The notes under the pieces were generated by a model. The model did no database searches. It saw only the letters and a program-made list of their open reading frames with translations, and was not told the DNA's origin. A stretch of 64,000 nt of DNA, taken from the NCBI GenBank assembly GCA_902605365.1, contig CACLCM010000002.1:1-64000 (forward strand), written 5' to 3'. A program made the translations under genes and the position numbers. This DNA is from an uncultured Candidatus Poseidoniales archaeon (lineage in GTDB: Archaea > Thermoplasmatota > Poseidoniia > Poseidoniales > Poseidoniaceae). Positions 1 to 9,075 of this stretch are shown in pieces (position 1 is the first letter of the stretch; each line of letters opens with the position of its first letter).

Positions 1-1
1 C

Positions 2-985
2 ATTGACGGAGATGGATACGGAGACAATAGCACTGGAAATAATCCAGATGCATTCCCTACCGATGCAACACAATGGTCTGACATGGACGGAGATGGATAT
101 GGAGACAACCCTGCTGGAAGATTGTATGACTTGTTCCCTGAAAATCCAACCCAATGGGAAGATGCTGACGGAGACGGATTGGGAGACAACCAATCTGGAA
201 CAGATGCTGACCCTTATCTAAACGACTTCGATAACGATGGATACAACGATACAATCGACATACTGCCACGGGTTGCTTCACCTGGAGACAGAGATGCAGA
301 CAAATGTATGGATGAGGTTGATGCGTTCGAGGACAACCCTCTGGAATGTCTAGACACAGATGGAGACGGTATTGGCAATAATGCTGATGCTGATGACGAT
401 AATGACGGTTGGACTGATGCAGATGAAGGAAGAGCGAATACAGACCCACTTGATCCAAACTCTACACCTGTAGACAGTTTTGAGATAGTTATTCCGGGAA
501 CTGAGATTGGACTTGGTGCATGGGACTTAATCGGAATGTTTGGTGGAATACCGGTATTCTCTTGGATTCTATTTGGGTTTGTAACACGTAACAAACGCTG
601 TTCTCGCTATGAAGTATTGTTAGAAGAAGCACAATCTAGAGATGAGTTAGAGCAGGTTGCTCTACGCTGGGAATACAGCCTAATGCTACGATTACTCGGT
701 CCACATCAAGGTATTCGCTTAGAGAGAATACGTGCTGAGTTAGATGATAAGTTCGAGAATGTTGAACTACTCATGGCTGCAGAAGATTTTGAGCCTATGA
801 CTGATGTAGAACAAGCTCCAATCGTTGAAGCTCAAGAGAAAGATATCCCTGAGATAGGCTCAGGCCCGTCAATCAATGCAGAGCCTGACCAAATCGATGA
901 GAATGGTTACTCATGGCTAATGCATGAAGGCAAGCAATGGTACCGCACCAATAGCGAATCGCATTGGTTTGAATTTGAAGGTTAG
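2..985 (+). CDS. Thrombospondin type 3 repeat surface protein, C-terminal membrane anchor (5' partial)
   Basis: The reading frame is open from base 2, so the N-terminus lies outside the window. The first half is a run of acidic calcium-binding repeats of the type D-x-D-G-D-G-x-G-D-N, as in thrombospondin type 3 repeats. One hydrophobic segment follows (about bases 510-590), then a charged helical, presumably cytoplasmic region rich in Leu, Glu and Arg. The protein ends in a short Trp/Tyr-rich tail (W-L-M-H-E-G-K-Q-W-Y). The layout suggests an extracellular calcium-stiffened stalk anchored in the membrane. Its stop overlaps by 4 nt the stop of the convergent subtilase gene, which also carries TSP3 repeats. 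Ligand and function are unknown. Confidence 0.8.
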   Translation: MDGDGYGDNSTGNNPDAFPTDATQWSDMDGDGYGDNPAGRLYDLFPENPTQWEDADGDGLGDNQSGTDADPYLNDFDNDGYNDTIDILPRVASPGDRDADKCMDEVDAFEDNPLECLDTDGDGIGNNADADDDNDGWTDADEGRANTDPLDPNSTPVDSFEIVIPGTEIGLGAWDLIGMFGGIPVFSWILFGFVTRNKRCSRYEVLLEEAQSRDELEQVALRWEYSLMLRLLGPHQGIRLERIRAELDDKFENVELLMAAEDFEPMTDVEQAPIVEAQEKDIPEIGSGPSINAEPDQIDENGYSWLMHEGKQWYRTNSESHWFEFEG

Positions 986-3900
986 AATGAACCAGGCGGC
1001 GGTGGTAGCACCGGCGCTGAAGGAACTGCATCATACTGATTGTTGAATGGCTGGTATCTTGTGTCTACGAATGCCGATTTCTGTTGCTTTGGTGGTCTCT
1101 TTCCTACTAGGAGAGCGACTAGTAAGATTACAATGATTACACCCAATCCAATATACATCATTTGAGTTGAAGTGACATCGAAAGTTGAAGAGGTCTCAGA
1201 ATCATCTCCCTCATCTTCGTCTACAGGAATAGGAGGATGCCAAACTTCGTATGATACATACCAAGTGACATAGATGTCTTGCTGGCCGTCAGAAATTATT
1301 GCGTTGATTATCCATGGTCCGATAAAGCCGGTGTGATTACAAAGAACGATTCCTAACTCTGCTGTTTGATTAATATCGCAACTCCAAGCAGGCTCGCTAA
1401 ATGTTGAGCCATTTGCGATTACTGTACCATTTCTGATCCAACTGATTGAAACATCAAGATTACCAATTTCAGACTCAGGTATATCTATTGAAATCGAGAG
1501 CTCAAGCGCCTCAAAAGTCGCATTGACTAGAACCTCATTTCTTGCAGGAGTCCTCGAAATGAAATCCACACGATTGATTCCTTCATCGATTTCTTCATCG
1601 CAGTCATCATCAATCGCATTCCAAATCTCGTCAGCGTTAGGGTGAATTAGTGGATTAGAATCATCACATTCCTCAAACCATCTGAATCCATCCATATCGT
1701 TATCCAAGTCCTGATAAAGTGGGTCAGTAAATGTTTGAAGAACTTCAGTACCATCTCCTAATCCGTCACCATCGGTATCCTGATTCATAGGGTCTGTTGA
1801 CAAATTATTGTACTCTGTGCCATCGTTTAGCCCATCTGCATCTGAGTCTGGATCAAATGGATTTGTGGTCAAATTATAGTATTCAAAGAAGTCTAGTAAT
1901 CCATCTGAATCTGAATCTTGTCCGATGAAATCTTCATCTATTCCATCCCGACAATTGTTATCTATTCCATCCAGTGATTCAGCCACATCTGGATTGATTG
2001 CAGAATTATTGTCATCACAATCTTGGAACCAGTACCAGCCATCACTATCTGAATCATTATCAGGAACTAGTGGATTGGTAAAGTGAATTAGAACTTCATC
2101 ACCATCGCTAAGCAAGTCACCATCTGTATCGTAATTTGACAGATTGGTTCCATGAGTATGGTATTCAGAGTAATCTGATAGATTATCTTCATCTCCATCA
2201 GTTGCGTTGAAACCTTCATCCCACAAATTGTCACAGTCATCATCTATACCATTCAAAATCTCTAGAGCATATGGATAGACCTGGTCATTTGAATCATTAC
2301 AATCTTCAAACCAGTAGTACGAATCTGCATCGGCATCTGGGTCTGCTACCAGTGGGTCGGTGAAGTAAGTTAGAACCTCTAAGCCATCGATTAATCCATC
2401 ACCATCAGTGTCATTGTTGAATGGGTCGGTATTGTTGATGTTGACTTCGACTCCATCGTTCAAGAAATCATCATCGGTATCAGCATCGGTTGCATTGGTA
2501 CCTGTTGTGAATATCTCAACATAGTCGTTCAAACCATCACCATCTGTATCTGCATTGTTAGGATTTGTACCGTATACATCGGTTTCGTTAGAATCAGTAA
2601 TTCCATCACCATCACTATCGACATCGATTTCAGTACCGTGAATGATCAATTCCCAGTGATTCCATGTACCAACATCTTGATTTCCATCATCATAAACTTC
2701 CAATGTCCATGTACCAGCTGAAACTTCTCCCCAATGCTGGACACTACTGAATAACCATTCATTGTAGTCATTATTGCTATCACGATTTGCGAAGTAATTT
2801 ACTAATTCAGATTCTGTTCCATCAGGGGAAATTAGAGTGACATCCAAGTCACTGCGATAAGTATGGTCGGCATCAAATATTACCTCTACCGATTCAAGCA
2901 CTAAGGATTCTGAAAAAGTGTGGGTCGAAACTACAGGGGTTGATGGTGCATTGTCCGGTACCGTTTGTGAAACGGTTATCCTGCCACTGCTTACATTCAC
3001 TTCAGGCCCTAAAGTAGTCCAAGTCTTTGCTAGACTAACAGCATGACCTGCATCGACTACTCCAAATCCATACTTGTGATTGAATTCGAATCCAGCACCG
3101 TTGGTATTCCAACCAGAATCACCTGCGTGATTCTTTCTAGCACTCTCGACTAGAATTTGTTGAACATCTCTCCATGTTAGATTGTTATTTGCTTCTAGCA
3201 TTAATGCAACAACTCCTGAAACTAATGGAGTAGCGCTAGAAGTTCCGCCGAAATTGCTGGTATAATCGCCACCTGTGTAGCCACTATTGCCTTCAAGGTC
3301 AGTTGTGGTTATTCCAACACCACTACCGTCTGAAGGCGAAGCGATGAGAACATTTGCTCCTGGCTCACCATAACTGGTTTGGTCACCATCATGGTCTACT
3401 GCTGTTACAGAAATTGTGAATCGGCTATTTGCATAAGCATCAAGATTGGAATCATCCTCATCATCTAATCCATTACCTGCAGCCCAAGTAATTGTATTTC
3501 CAAGTCCATTTCTGCCATTGTAAGCATCATCTTCAAACGCAGCTAAAATCAGTGGGCCTGCAGTTCCTAGATAGTCACCAGTATCAGGAGGGCCCCAACT
3601 ATTGCTGTAGATGTCGATATCATTGTTTAGATGTGAAAGAGCGTTGGCTTCATCGTTGTCTGAATTACCACAGGCGATTAACATCAAACCTGCTAATGAA
3701 GCATCTGGAGCTGAGCCAGTAACGCCTTGGCCATTGTTTCCGATTGCTGCAGCAACACCAGCAGCCGCTGTACCATGAGCATCAAAACTGCTAGGAGTTG
3801 GGTCTCCATCGTAATTGCAATAATCATAATCAAGGGTTGATTCATAGTTTGCAGAAAGGTCTGCATGATCCCATTCAAGACCATCATCAACGATTCCTAT

Positions 3901-4470
3901 TACAATTCCAGTTCCCAAAACATCATTCCATGCTCCTGTAATATTGACATCTTCTCCTGCCACCCCGTTGTCTTGGCCAGTATTCTCTAGATGCCATTGA
4001 TTTGAGAAATACGTATCATTAGGGGTCCATCTTGGAATCATTTGTCTTTCAACTAACGGATAAGCGGTCTCAATTAGCCCGCTATCTTGTAATTGTGAAA
4101 AGTGTTGTAATGCGTCACTTGGCTCAACTTCTATAATCCAGGTATTGGCAAGAATACCAGTTGCCTCACCCATTGGAGTTGAACTTACAACAACCCATTC
4201 AGTGGTACTTTCCAACTCAGCACTCGTATATTGTGAGATGTCGCTTACTCGAGTGAATGCGGCTCTGATTGCCGGAGAAAAGGAATATGTCAGAGGTGAT
4301 TCTTCGGCACTTTCTTTCAGCGGCGCTCCATAATATATTATTGGAGTTGATGAGTCTGCACTAGCAAAAGGTGCCATGCTACTCAGTAGCATTATCAGAA
4401 CTAACCAAGCACCTCTCACAGGCATTTTAGAGGACCTAGGCATATTATTCATACGACTAGTCACATCCAT
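982..4470 (-). CDS. Secreted subtilisin-like serine protease with P domain, TSP3 and MopE-like repeats
   Basis: The 1162-residue protein begins with a signal peptide (hydrophobic stretch about residues 20-38). The peptidase S8 domain shows the triad Asp195 (IGIVDDG), His232 (DAHGT) and Ser411 (GGTSSATP), with the oxyanion Asn at WAAGN. A proprotein-convertase P domain follows at about 510-615. Then come alternating TSP3 calcium-binding repeats and three MopE-like units of the form W-F-E-D-C-x-D-x-N ... I-D-D-D-C-D, a beta-sandwich region, one transmembrane helix near 1105-1128 and a short Pro-rich tail. It is probably a cell-surface protease degrading extracellular protein. A second Met at residue 7 could be the real start. 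Confidence 0.93.
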   Translation of the reverse strand: MDVTSRMNNMPRSSKMPVRGAWLVLIMLLSSMAPFASADSSTPIIYYGAPLKESAEESPLTYSFSPAIRAAFTRVSDISQYTSAELESTTEWVVVSSTPMGEATGILANTWIIEVEPSDALQHFSQLQDSGLIETAYPLVERQMIPRWTPNDTYFSNQWHLENTGQDNGVAGEDVNITGAWNDVLGTGIVIGIVDDGLEWDHADLSANYESTLDYDYCNYDGDPTPSSFDAHGTAAAGVAAAIGNNGQGVTGSAPDASLAGLMLIACGNSDNDEANALSHLNNDIDIYSNSWGPPDTGDYLGTAGPLILAAFEDDAYNGRNGLGNTITWAAGNGLDDEDDSNLDAYANSRFTISVTAVDHDGDQTSYGEPGANVLIASPSDGSGVGITTTDLEGNSGYTGGDYTSNFGGTSSATPLVSGVVALMLEANNNLTWRDVQQILVESARKNHAGDSGWNTNGAGFEFNHKYGFGVVDAGHAVSLAKTWTTLGPEVNVSSGRITVSQTVPDNAPSTPVVSTHTFSESLVLESVEVIFDADHTYRSDLDVTLISPDGTESELVNYFANRDSNNDYNEWLFSSVQHWGEVSAGTWTLEVYDDGNQDVGTWNHWELIIHGTEIDVDSDGDGITDSNETDVYGTNPNNADTDGDGLNDYVEIFTTGTNATDADTDDDFLNDGVEVNINNTDPFNNDTDGDGLIDGLEVLTYFTDPLVADPDADADSYYWFEDCNDSNDQVYPYALEILNGIDDDCDNLWDEGFNATDGDEDNLSDYSEYHTHGTNLSNYDTDGDLLSDGDEVLIHFTNPLVPDNDSDSDGWYWFQDCDDNNSAINPDVAESLDGIDNNCRDGIDEDFIGQDSDSDGLLDFFEYYNLTTNPFDPDSDADGLNDGTEYNNLSTDPMNQDTDGDGLGDGTEVLQTFTDPLYQDLDNDMDGFRWFEECDDSNPLIHPNADEIWNAIDDDCDEEIDEGINRVDFISRTPARNEVLVNATFEALELSISIDIPESEIGNLDVSISWIRNGTVIANGSTFSEPAWSCDINQTAELGIVLCNHTGFIGPWIINAIISDGQQDIYVTWYVSYEVWHPPIPVDEDEGDDSETSSTFDVTSTQMMYIGLGVIIVILLVALLVGKRPPKQQKSAFVDTRYQPFNNQYDAVPSAPVLPPPPGSF

Positions 4471-4540
4471 AGAGGTAAGTTAGTGGAAGAAGTATATGAA
4501 ACCCTGTTTAAGATGCTAGATGCACCTCAGTACAACACTC

Positions 4541-6130
4541 TCATCCTCGTCTGTGATTGTTACGGGATTTGCTCTTGTTATCGCCGCCACGGCCTCTACT
4601 TCGGCCTGGTCCTTTTGGAGGACGATTGTTACGATTGAATGCCGGTTTACCGCCGCCACCTGATCTTCCGCGACCACCGCCGCCTCCGCCATCACGGCCG
4701 CCTCTAGAATCTCCTCGGCCTCCGCCGCCTCGACCTCCTCTTGAATCTCCACGGTCTCCACTTGAATTTCCACGGCCTCCGCCGCCACCGCCACGGCCTC
4801 CGCCGCCTCGACCTCTTCGGCCACCTCTGGAACCTCCACGGCCACCGCCTCTGCCTGAGTCATTATTCGAACGGTTTCTTCTTCCATAGTGGCCACCATC
4901 GCGGTTTCTATCTCCACCTCGGCCTTGCCTACCACTGCGGTCCTTTCTATCTCTAGAATTACGGTACCCTCTTTGGAATGGGGCAATGTGAGAAATGTCT
5001 TCATGCTGAATGAGGTCTTTGAATTCCGGTGGCTCAAACTTGATTTTCAGGCCAACCTCTTTCTGAATTCTTGACCACTTGCCCTTCTGTGGGTTTTGAA
5101 CCAGACTGATTACGTTACCAGAACCGCCAGCGCGAGCAGTTCGTCCGGAACGATGCTTGAATGCTTTACCGTTTTCTGGAGGGTCGAAGTGAATTACACA
5201 ATGAACTCCCTTGATATCAAGACCACGTGCTGCTACATCAGTAGCTACAATGGCATGAGTTTTACCTTGGCCAAAATCATCAACAGCTTGTGAACGCTTC
5301 TTCTGAGGCATTCCACCGTGAATGCTAGTTACTCGAAGCCCCTCGTTTTCCATCTCCTCGGCAACACGGTCTACACCGGCTCTAGTACGGCAGAAAATGA
5401 ATCCTCTTCCGGACTTTCTAATCGCTTCAGCACTGACCTTACTTTTCATTGAGTTAGGCATTAACCAGAAATGATGATTCATTTCTGTAACTGAGATTTC
5501 CTCAGGTCCAATTTCTATAATCTGAGGGTCTGTCTGGTATTGTTCGCGGATTTCGGCCACTTCATCATCCAAAGTTGCACTGAACATTACTGTTTGGCGC
5601 TCTTCCGAACATTCGTTGAGGATGTCACAAACAGGTTCTGTGAAACCCATGTCCGCCATTCTGTCTGCTTCATCGATTATAACAATCTCAACTTCATCGA
5701 GGAATACATTCCCTCTATCGATTAAATCGAGCAAACGACCAGGACAAGCAACCACGATATCAACTCCTTTGTCGAGCCTTCGAATTTGCTTAGTGTAGGA
5801 CACTCCGCCATAAATGGCCATGATTTTCAGATTAAGTCCCCAAGCGATTGGGTCTAGTACTGAATAAATCTGTTCTGCTAATTCTCTAGTTGGAGTTAGA
5901 ATAAGCGCCTTTGGAAGACTTGGCTCGCCTCGGCCAACTCTCTCGAGCATAGGTATACCGAATGCGAGTGTCTTTCCGCTACCAGTAGGGGCACGACAAC
6001 AGACATCTCTGCCCATTAGCATGTCAGGAATTGTTTCCCTTTGTACCTCAAAGGGCTCTTCGAATCCGGCCCTTTTGAGCTCATGGCTCATCTGGGCACT
6101 AATTCCAAGATCGGAGAATTTCACATCCAT
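4541..6130 (-). CDS. DEAD-box ATP-dependent RNA helicase with RGG-rich C-terminal tail
   Basis: All core motifs are visible: Q motif (F-E-V-Q), Walker A APTGSGKT, PTRELAEQ, DEAD followed by RMADMGF, SAT, and motif VI HRSGRTARAG. After the helicase core comes a roughly 130-residue Arg/Gly/Asn-rich low-complexity tail typical of RNA-binding RGG boxes. Likely roles are RNA unwinding in ribosome assembly or mRNA remodelling, possibly in cold adaptation (inference). The open frame extends 11 codons further upstream, but a GAGGT motif sits 7 nt before the Met of MDVKFSDLG, so that start is preferred. The G-rich tail produces long spurious frames on the other strand. Confidence 0.93.
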   Translation of the reverse strand: MDVKFSDLGISAQMSHELKRAGFEEPFEVQRETIPDMLMGRDVCCRAPTGSGKTLAFGIPMLERVGRGEPSLPKALILTPTRELAEQIYSVLDPIAWGLNLKIMAIYGGVSYTKQIRRLDKGVDIVVACPGRLLDLIDRGNVFLDEVEIVIIDEADRMADMGFTEPVCDILNECSEERQTVMFSATLDDEVAEIREQYQTDPQIIEIGPEEISVTEMNHHFWLMPNSMKSKVSAEAIRKSGRGFIFCRTRAGVDRVAEEMENEGLRVTSIHGGMPQKKRSQAVDDFGQGKTHAIVATDVAARGLDIKGVHCVIHFDPPENGKAFKHRSGRTARAGGSGNVISLVQNPQKGKWSRIQKEVGLKIKFEPPEFKDLIQHEDISHIAPFQRGYRNSRDRKDRSGRQGRGGDRNRDGGHYGRRNRSNNDSGRGGGRGGSRGGRRGRGGGGRGGGGGGRGNSSGDRGDSRGGRGGGGRGDSRGGRDGGGGGGRGRSGGGGKPAFNRNNRPPKGPGRSRGRGGDNKSKSRNNHRRG

Positions 6131-6187
6131 TACCATTACCTCTGAACCGTGGCCGTCTGCCAACCCTATTTAGAATGGGCAGGTCAA

Positions 6188-6400
6188 TCAGTCCCAATCA
6201 GGCATACTGGGAGCCTCAAGCGGCGCATCGGGCTCACTATTTAGCCCGATTAAAGACTCAGGTTTTCTAGCCTTGTTAAACAAAAATAACCCTACTGCGA
6301 CAATTCCTGAAATGATCGCTAAACTAACGATTATTCCCAACCATGAAAACAATTCAGGGACTGAAGAACTCAATATATGACCGCCTTTAGGGCTAGACAT
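6188..6400 (-). CDS. Small single-pass membrane protein
   Basis: Using the Met at 6400, the product is about 70 residues. It has a short polar N-terminus, one clear transmembrane helix (L-G-I-I-V-S-L-A-I-I-S-G-I-V-A-V-G-L-F-L-F) and an acidic Pro-containing C-terminal tail ending in P-D-W-D. The start codon overlaps that of the divergent msrA gene, so the two promoters must be close or internal to each other. The family is not recognised. It could be a small subunit or regulator of a membrane complex, but nothing in the sequence says which. Confidence 0.6.
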   Translation of the reverse strand: MSSPKGGHILSSSVPELFSWLGIIVSLAIISGIVAVGLFLFNKARKPESLIGLNSEPDAPLEAPSMPDWD

Positions 6401-6917
6401 GGAGAGGGCAGTATTGGGTGGCGGTTGCTTCTGGTGCACTGAAGGAGCATTCAAACACATGAGAGGAGTTGAATCGGCATTACCTGGCTATGCAGGAGGA
6501 CATGTGGACAATCCTACTTACAACGCAGTCTGTAATGGAGTCACTGGACATGCAGAAGTTGTCGAAGTGCTTTATGATGAATCTGTAATTTCTTACGAGA
6601 CGATTCTGGAAGTGTTTTTCACAGTACACGACCCAACTCAGTTTAATCGCCAAGGCAATGATATTGGCACGCAGTACCGTTCTGCAATATTCTATGTTGA
6701 TGAGAATCAAAAGATGATTGCTGAGAATGTAAAGTCAAGATTCCAAGAATATTTTGATGAAGAAATAGTAACTGAAATTTCACCAATTTCCAATTATTAT
6801 GAGGCAGAAAAGTATCACCACAATTACTTCGAATTAAATCCTGGAAACGGATATTGTCAGATGGTCGTAGCGCCTAAAATTTCCAAAATAAGGCAAAAAA
6901 TGTCCCACTTGTACTGA
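6399..6917 (+). CDS. msrA: Peptide methionine sulfoxide reductase MsrA
   Basis: This 172-residue protein reduces methionine-S-sulfoxide in oxidised proteins. The catalytic signature GGCFWCTEG lies at residues 8-16, with Cys10 as nucleophile. The remaining family landmarks are present: GYAGG, the conserved H-A-E-V-V region, FFTVHDPTQ-x-NRQGNDIGTQYRSAI, and the C-terminal YCQ-x-V-x-APK segment. The length is normal for a stand-alone MsrA without an MsrB fusion. A role in repairing photo-oxidative damage in surface water fits a planktonic organism (inference). Confidence 0.96.
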   Translation: MERAVLGGGCFWCTEGAFKHMRGVESALPGYAGGHVDNPTYNAVCNGVTGHAEVVEVLYDESVISYETILEVFFTVHDPTQFNRQGNDIGTQYRSAIFYVDENQKMIAENVKSRFQEYFDEEIVTEISPISNYYEAEKYHHNYFELNPGNGYCQMVVAPKISKIRQKMSHLY

Positions 6918-6948
6918 CGGGCACTATTTTGAGCCACACCCCTTCGGG

Positions 6949-8586
6949 GTGGGCATGGTGAACAATGTCGTCACACCCCCAACCCCTGTCAATGAACCAA
7001 TTTTGGGATACCTTCCCGGTAGTAAAGAACGTAGTGAATTGAAAGCGGAATTAAAGGCACAGGAACGCCAAATCATTGAAATTCCTTGTATTATTAATGG
7101 TGAAGAAGTATTCACTGGAGATGTGGTTGAGCAAGTTATGCCTCATGACCACAGTCATGTAATCGCAAGAGTACACATGGCTGGAGAAAAGGAAGTTAAT
7201 GATGCAATCAATGCAGCACTTGATGCTCACAAGATGTGGTCTACCATGCCTTGGGAATCGCGTTGTGCTATCTTCCTGAAGGCTAGTGAGATGCTAGCTG
7301 GACCGAGACGTGCAGAGATTAACGCTTCTACAATGCTAAACCAATCTAAAACATGTCACCAAGCAGAAATCGATTCTGCGTGTGAACTAATCGATTTCTG
7401 GAGATTCAACAGCGACTACTGTAGACAAATTTACGAAGATCTACAACCGCCAGTCTCACCTTCAAGCATGTGGAATTCAAGTGAAGTTAGACCATTGGAA
7501 GGTTTCGTTTTCAGTGTCACACCATTCAACTTCAGCAGCATTGCTGCAAACCTGCCATCTAGTGCTGCCATAATGGGCAACACTGGAGTTTGGAAGCCTT
7601 CAAGGAACTCCTATGTGTCGAACTATAGATTGATGAAGTTGATGATGGATGCAGGGCTACCTGGCGGAGTTATCAATTTCATACCAGGTAAAGCAAGCGT
7701 AGTTGGCGACATCTGTATGTCGCATTCTGAACTTGCAGGAGTGCACTTCACAGGTTCAACCGCAGTGTTCCGAAAACTGTGGAAAGATGTTGCAAATAAT
7801 CTAGAGAATCTTCGCTCCTATCCTCGTATAGTTGGAGAAACCGGTGGTAAAGATTTCATTGTTGCACACCCAGATTGTGATAGAAGAGCATTACTGGTCG
7901 CAATGCTGAGAGGTTCTTTCGAGTTCCAAGGACAGAAGTGCAGCGCCGCTAGTAGAGCGTACGTGCCTCAAAGTGTCTGGGATGCTATCAAAGAAGACTA
8001 CTGCGATGAAGTTTCAAAGATCACAATGGGCGACCCTAGAGATTTCTCTAACTTCATGTCCGCTGTTATCGACCGCAAATCATTCGATAATATCACAGGA
8101 TACATCGACCGAGCAAAAGCAGACTCAGGTTGTGAAATCGTAACAGGTGGAGGATATGATGATTCGAAAGGGTACTTCATCGAACCTACTACCATTATTT
8201 GCAAGGACTCTCGATATGAAAGTATGTCTGAGGAGATATTTGGCCCAGTTCTATCTGTCCATGTTTATCCCGACAATGATTTCGAAAGGATTCTAGAAGT
8301 GTGCGATACAACTTCTGAATATGCGCTGACTGGCTCAATATTCGCTAAGGACCGAAGACACATAGAAACAGCACTTGCTGCTCTAAGATTCAGCGCAGGT
8401 AATTTCTACATCAACGATAAGCCAACTGGAGCAGTTGTTGGTCAACAACCGTTTGGTGGAGCCAGAGGTAGTGGAACCAATGACAAGGCAGGTTCGCCAT
8501 TGAACCTTCTACGTTGGGTCAGCCCTCGTTCTATCAAGGAAACATTTGCACCACCACATGATTGGGGCTATGGATTCTTGAACTGA
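6949..8586 (+). CDS. Delta-1-pyrroline-5-carboxylate dehydrogenase-type aldehyde dehydrogenase
   Basis: The 545-residue ALDH matches the ALDH4A1/P5CDH pattern rather than generic ALDHs: G-E-T-G-G-K-D-F with Glu297, followed by FEFQGQKCSAASRAYVP with nucleophile Cys331, and a C-terminal GGARGSGTNDKAGSP. The expected reaction is NAD-dependent oxidation of glutamate semialdehyde/P5C to glutamate, the second step of proline breakdown. No proline dehydrogenase is seen nearby. The first start is ATG 6949, with ATG 6955 as alternative. The gene converges on a small membrane protein with a 19-nt overlap at the 3' ends. Confidence 0.88.
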   Translation: MGMVNNVVTPPTPVNEPILGYLPGSKERSELKAELKAQERQIIEIPCIINGEEVFTGDVVEQVMPHDHSHVIARVHMAGEKEVNDAINAALDAHKMWSTMPWESRCAIFLKASEMLAGPRRAEINASTMLNQSKTCHQAEIDSACELIDFWRFNSDYCRQIYEDLQPPVSPSSMWNSSEVRPLEGFVFSVTPFNFSSIAANLPSSAAIMGNTGVWKPSRNSYVSNYRLMKLMMDAGLPGGVINFIPGKASVVGDICMSHSELAGVHFTGSTAVFRKLWKDVANNLENLRSYPRIVGETGGKDFIVAHPDCDRRALLVAMLRGSFEFQGQKCSAASRAYVPQSVWDAIKEDYCDEVSKITMGDPRDFSNFMSAVIDRKSFDNITGYIDRAKADSGCEIVTGGGYDDSKGYFIEPTTIICKDSRYESMSEEIFGPVLSVHVYPDNDFERILEVCDTTSEYALTGSIFAKDRRHIETALAALRFSAGNFYINDKPTGAVVGQQPFGGARGSGTNDKAGSPLNLLRWVSPRSIKETFAPPHDWGYGFLN

Positions 8587-8876
8587 TTAGGAAGTCTACC
8601 TTTTGCTTCTAGTGCTGGCTTTACTTTAGGCGTAAGTAGTAGCACATCTCTGTTACGTGCTAGAAGAGAAAGTACATACCAGCCCAATGAAAGAATTGGA
8701 GTGGCAATTAGTATAGTCACTCCAAACCAAATTGCGATGTTGTCTCCAGCAGCTCCCCAAGACCACCATCCTACAAGAACAAGAGTTGCTATCAAGAAGA
8801 GTCTAGATGCCTCACTGGGAGTAGACCACCCTCGATGATCCATCCTAGGAGCGAACAACCAATCGGACCATTTCAT
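8568..8876 (-). CDS. Small two-helix membrane protein
   Basis: The protein has 102 residues. A polar, Trp-containing N-terminus is followed by two transmembrane helices (about residues 24-44 and 48-71), a short basic loop and a polar tail. The 3' end overlaps the convergent ALDH gene by 19 nt. No family is recognised. The hydropathy pattern and clean reading frame support a real gene. Confidence 0.6.
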   Translation of the reverse strand: MKWSDWLFAPRMDHRGWSTPSEASRLFLIATLVLVGWWSWGAAGDNIAIWFGVTILIATPILSLGWYVLSLLARNRDVLLLTPKVKPALEAKGRLPNQFKNP

Positions 8877-8956
8877 GACTCGAGAAAATTGTCTTTACTA
8901 ATTAATGACTGTTTTTCATAACCGGATGGTTAATGCCCAATAGTGGCCAGCCGCAA

Positions 8957-9027
8957 CCCCTGCAATGATGAGCGCACTTGAGCGGACTGCTGTTTCAGTG
9001 ACGAGTGATGGGCGAACTGAGCGGGGA
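8957..9027 (+). ncRNA. Candidate C/D-box-like small RNA
   Basis: The intergenic stretch contains a perfect C box ATGATGA (8965-8971) and a D box CTGA (9017-9020). A possible C' box GTGACGA (8998-9004) leaves a 12-nt guide-length spacer before the D box. Sequences outside the two boxes can pair as a short terminal stem (8958-8963 with 9021-9026, one G-U). The D' box is poor (CTGC or CTGT). The segment also contains an imperfect 40-nt-spaced direct repeat (TGATGxGCGxAC ... GAGCGG), which could mean something other than a guide RNA. The guide target is not known. Confidence 0.35.
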
Positions 9028-9075
9028 CCTTTCTTTAGGGAAATGTTGGTTAGTTAGACCGACACTGCAAGGATT

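Noticed and set aside
4680..4860. Second repeat cluster resembling tandem direct repeats
   Set aside because: It is coding low complexity for Gly/Arg in the helicase tail.
4557..4889. Long Pro/Arg-rich reading frame on the plus strand
   Set aside because: It is the complement of the helicase's RGG tail; low-complexity sequence keeps several frames open.
4516..5037. 173-codon minus-strand frame rich in Val/Ala/Glu
   Set aside because: It is an alternative frame of the helicase tail with biased composition and no start signal.
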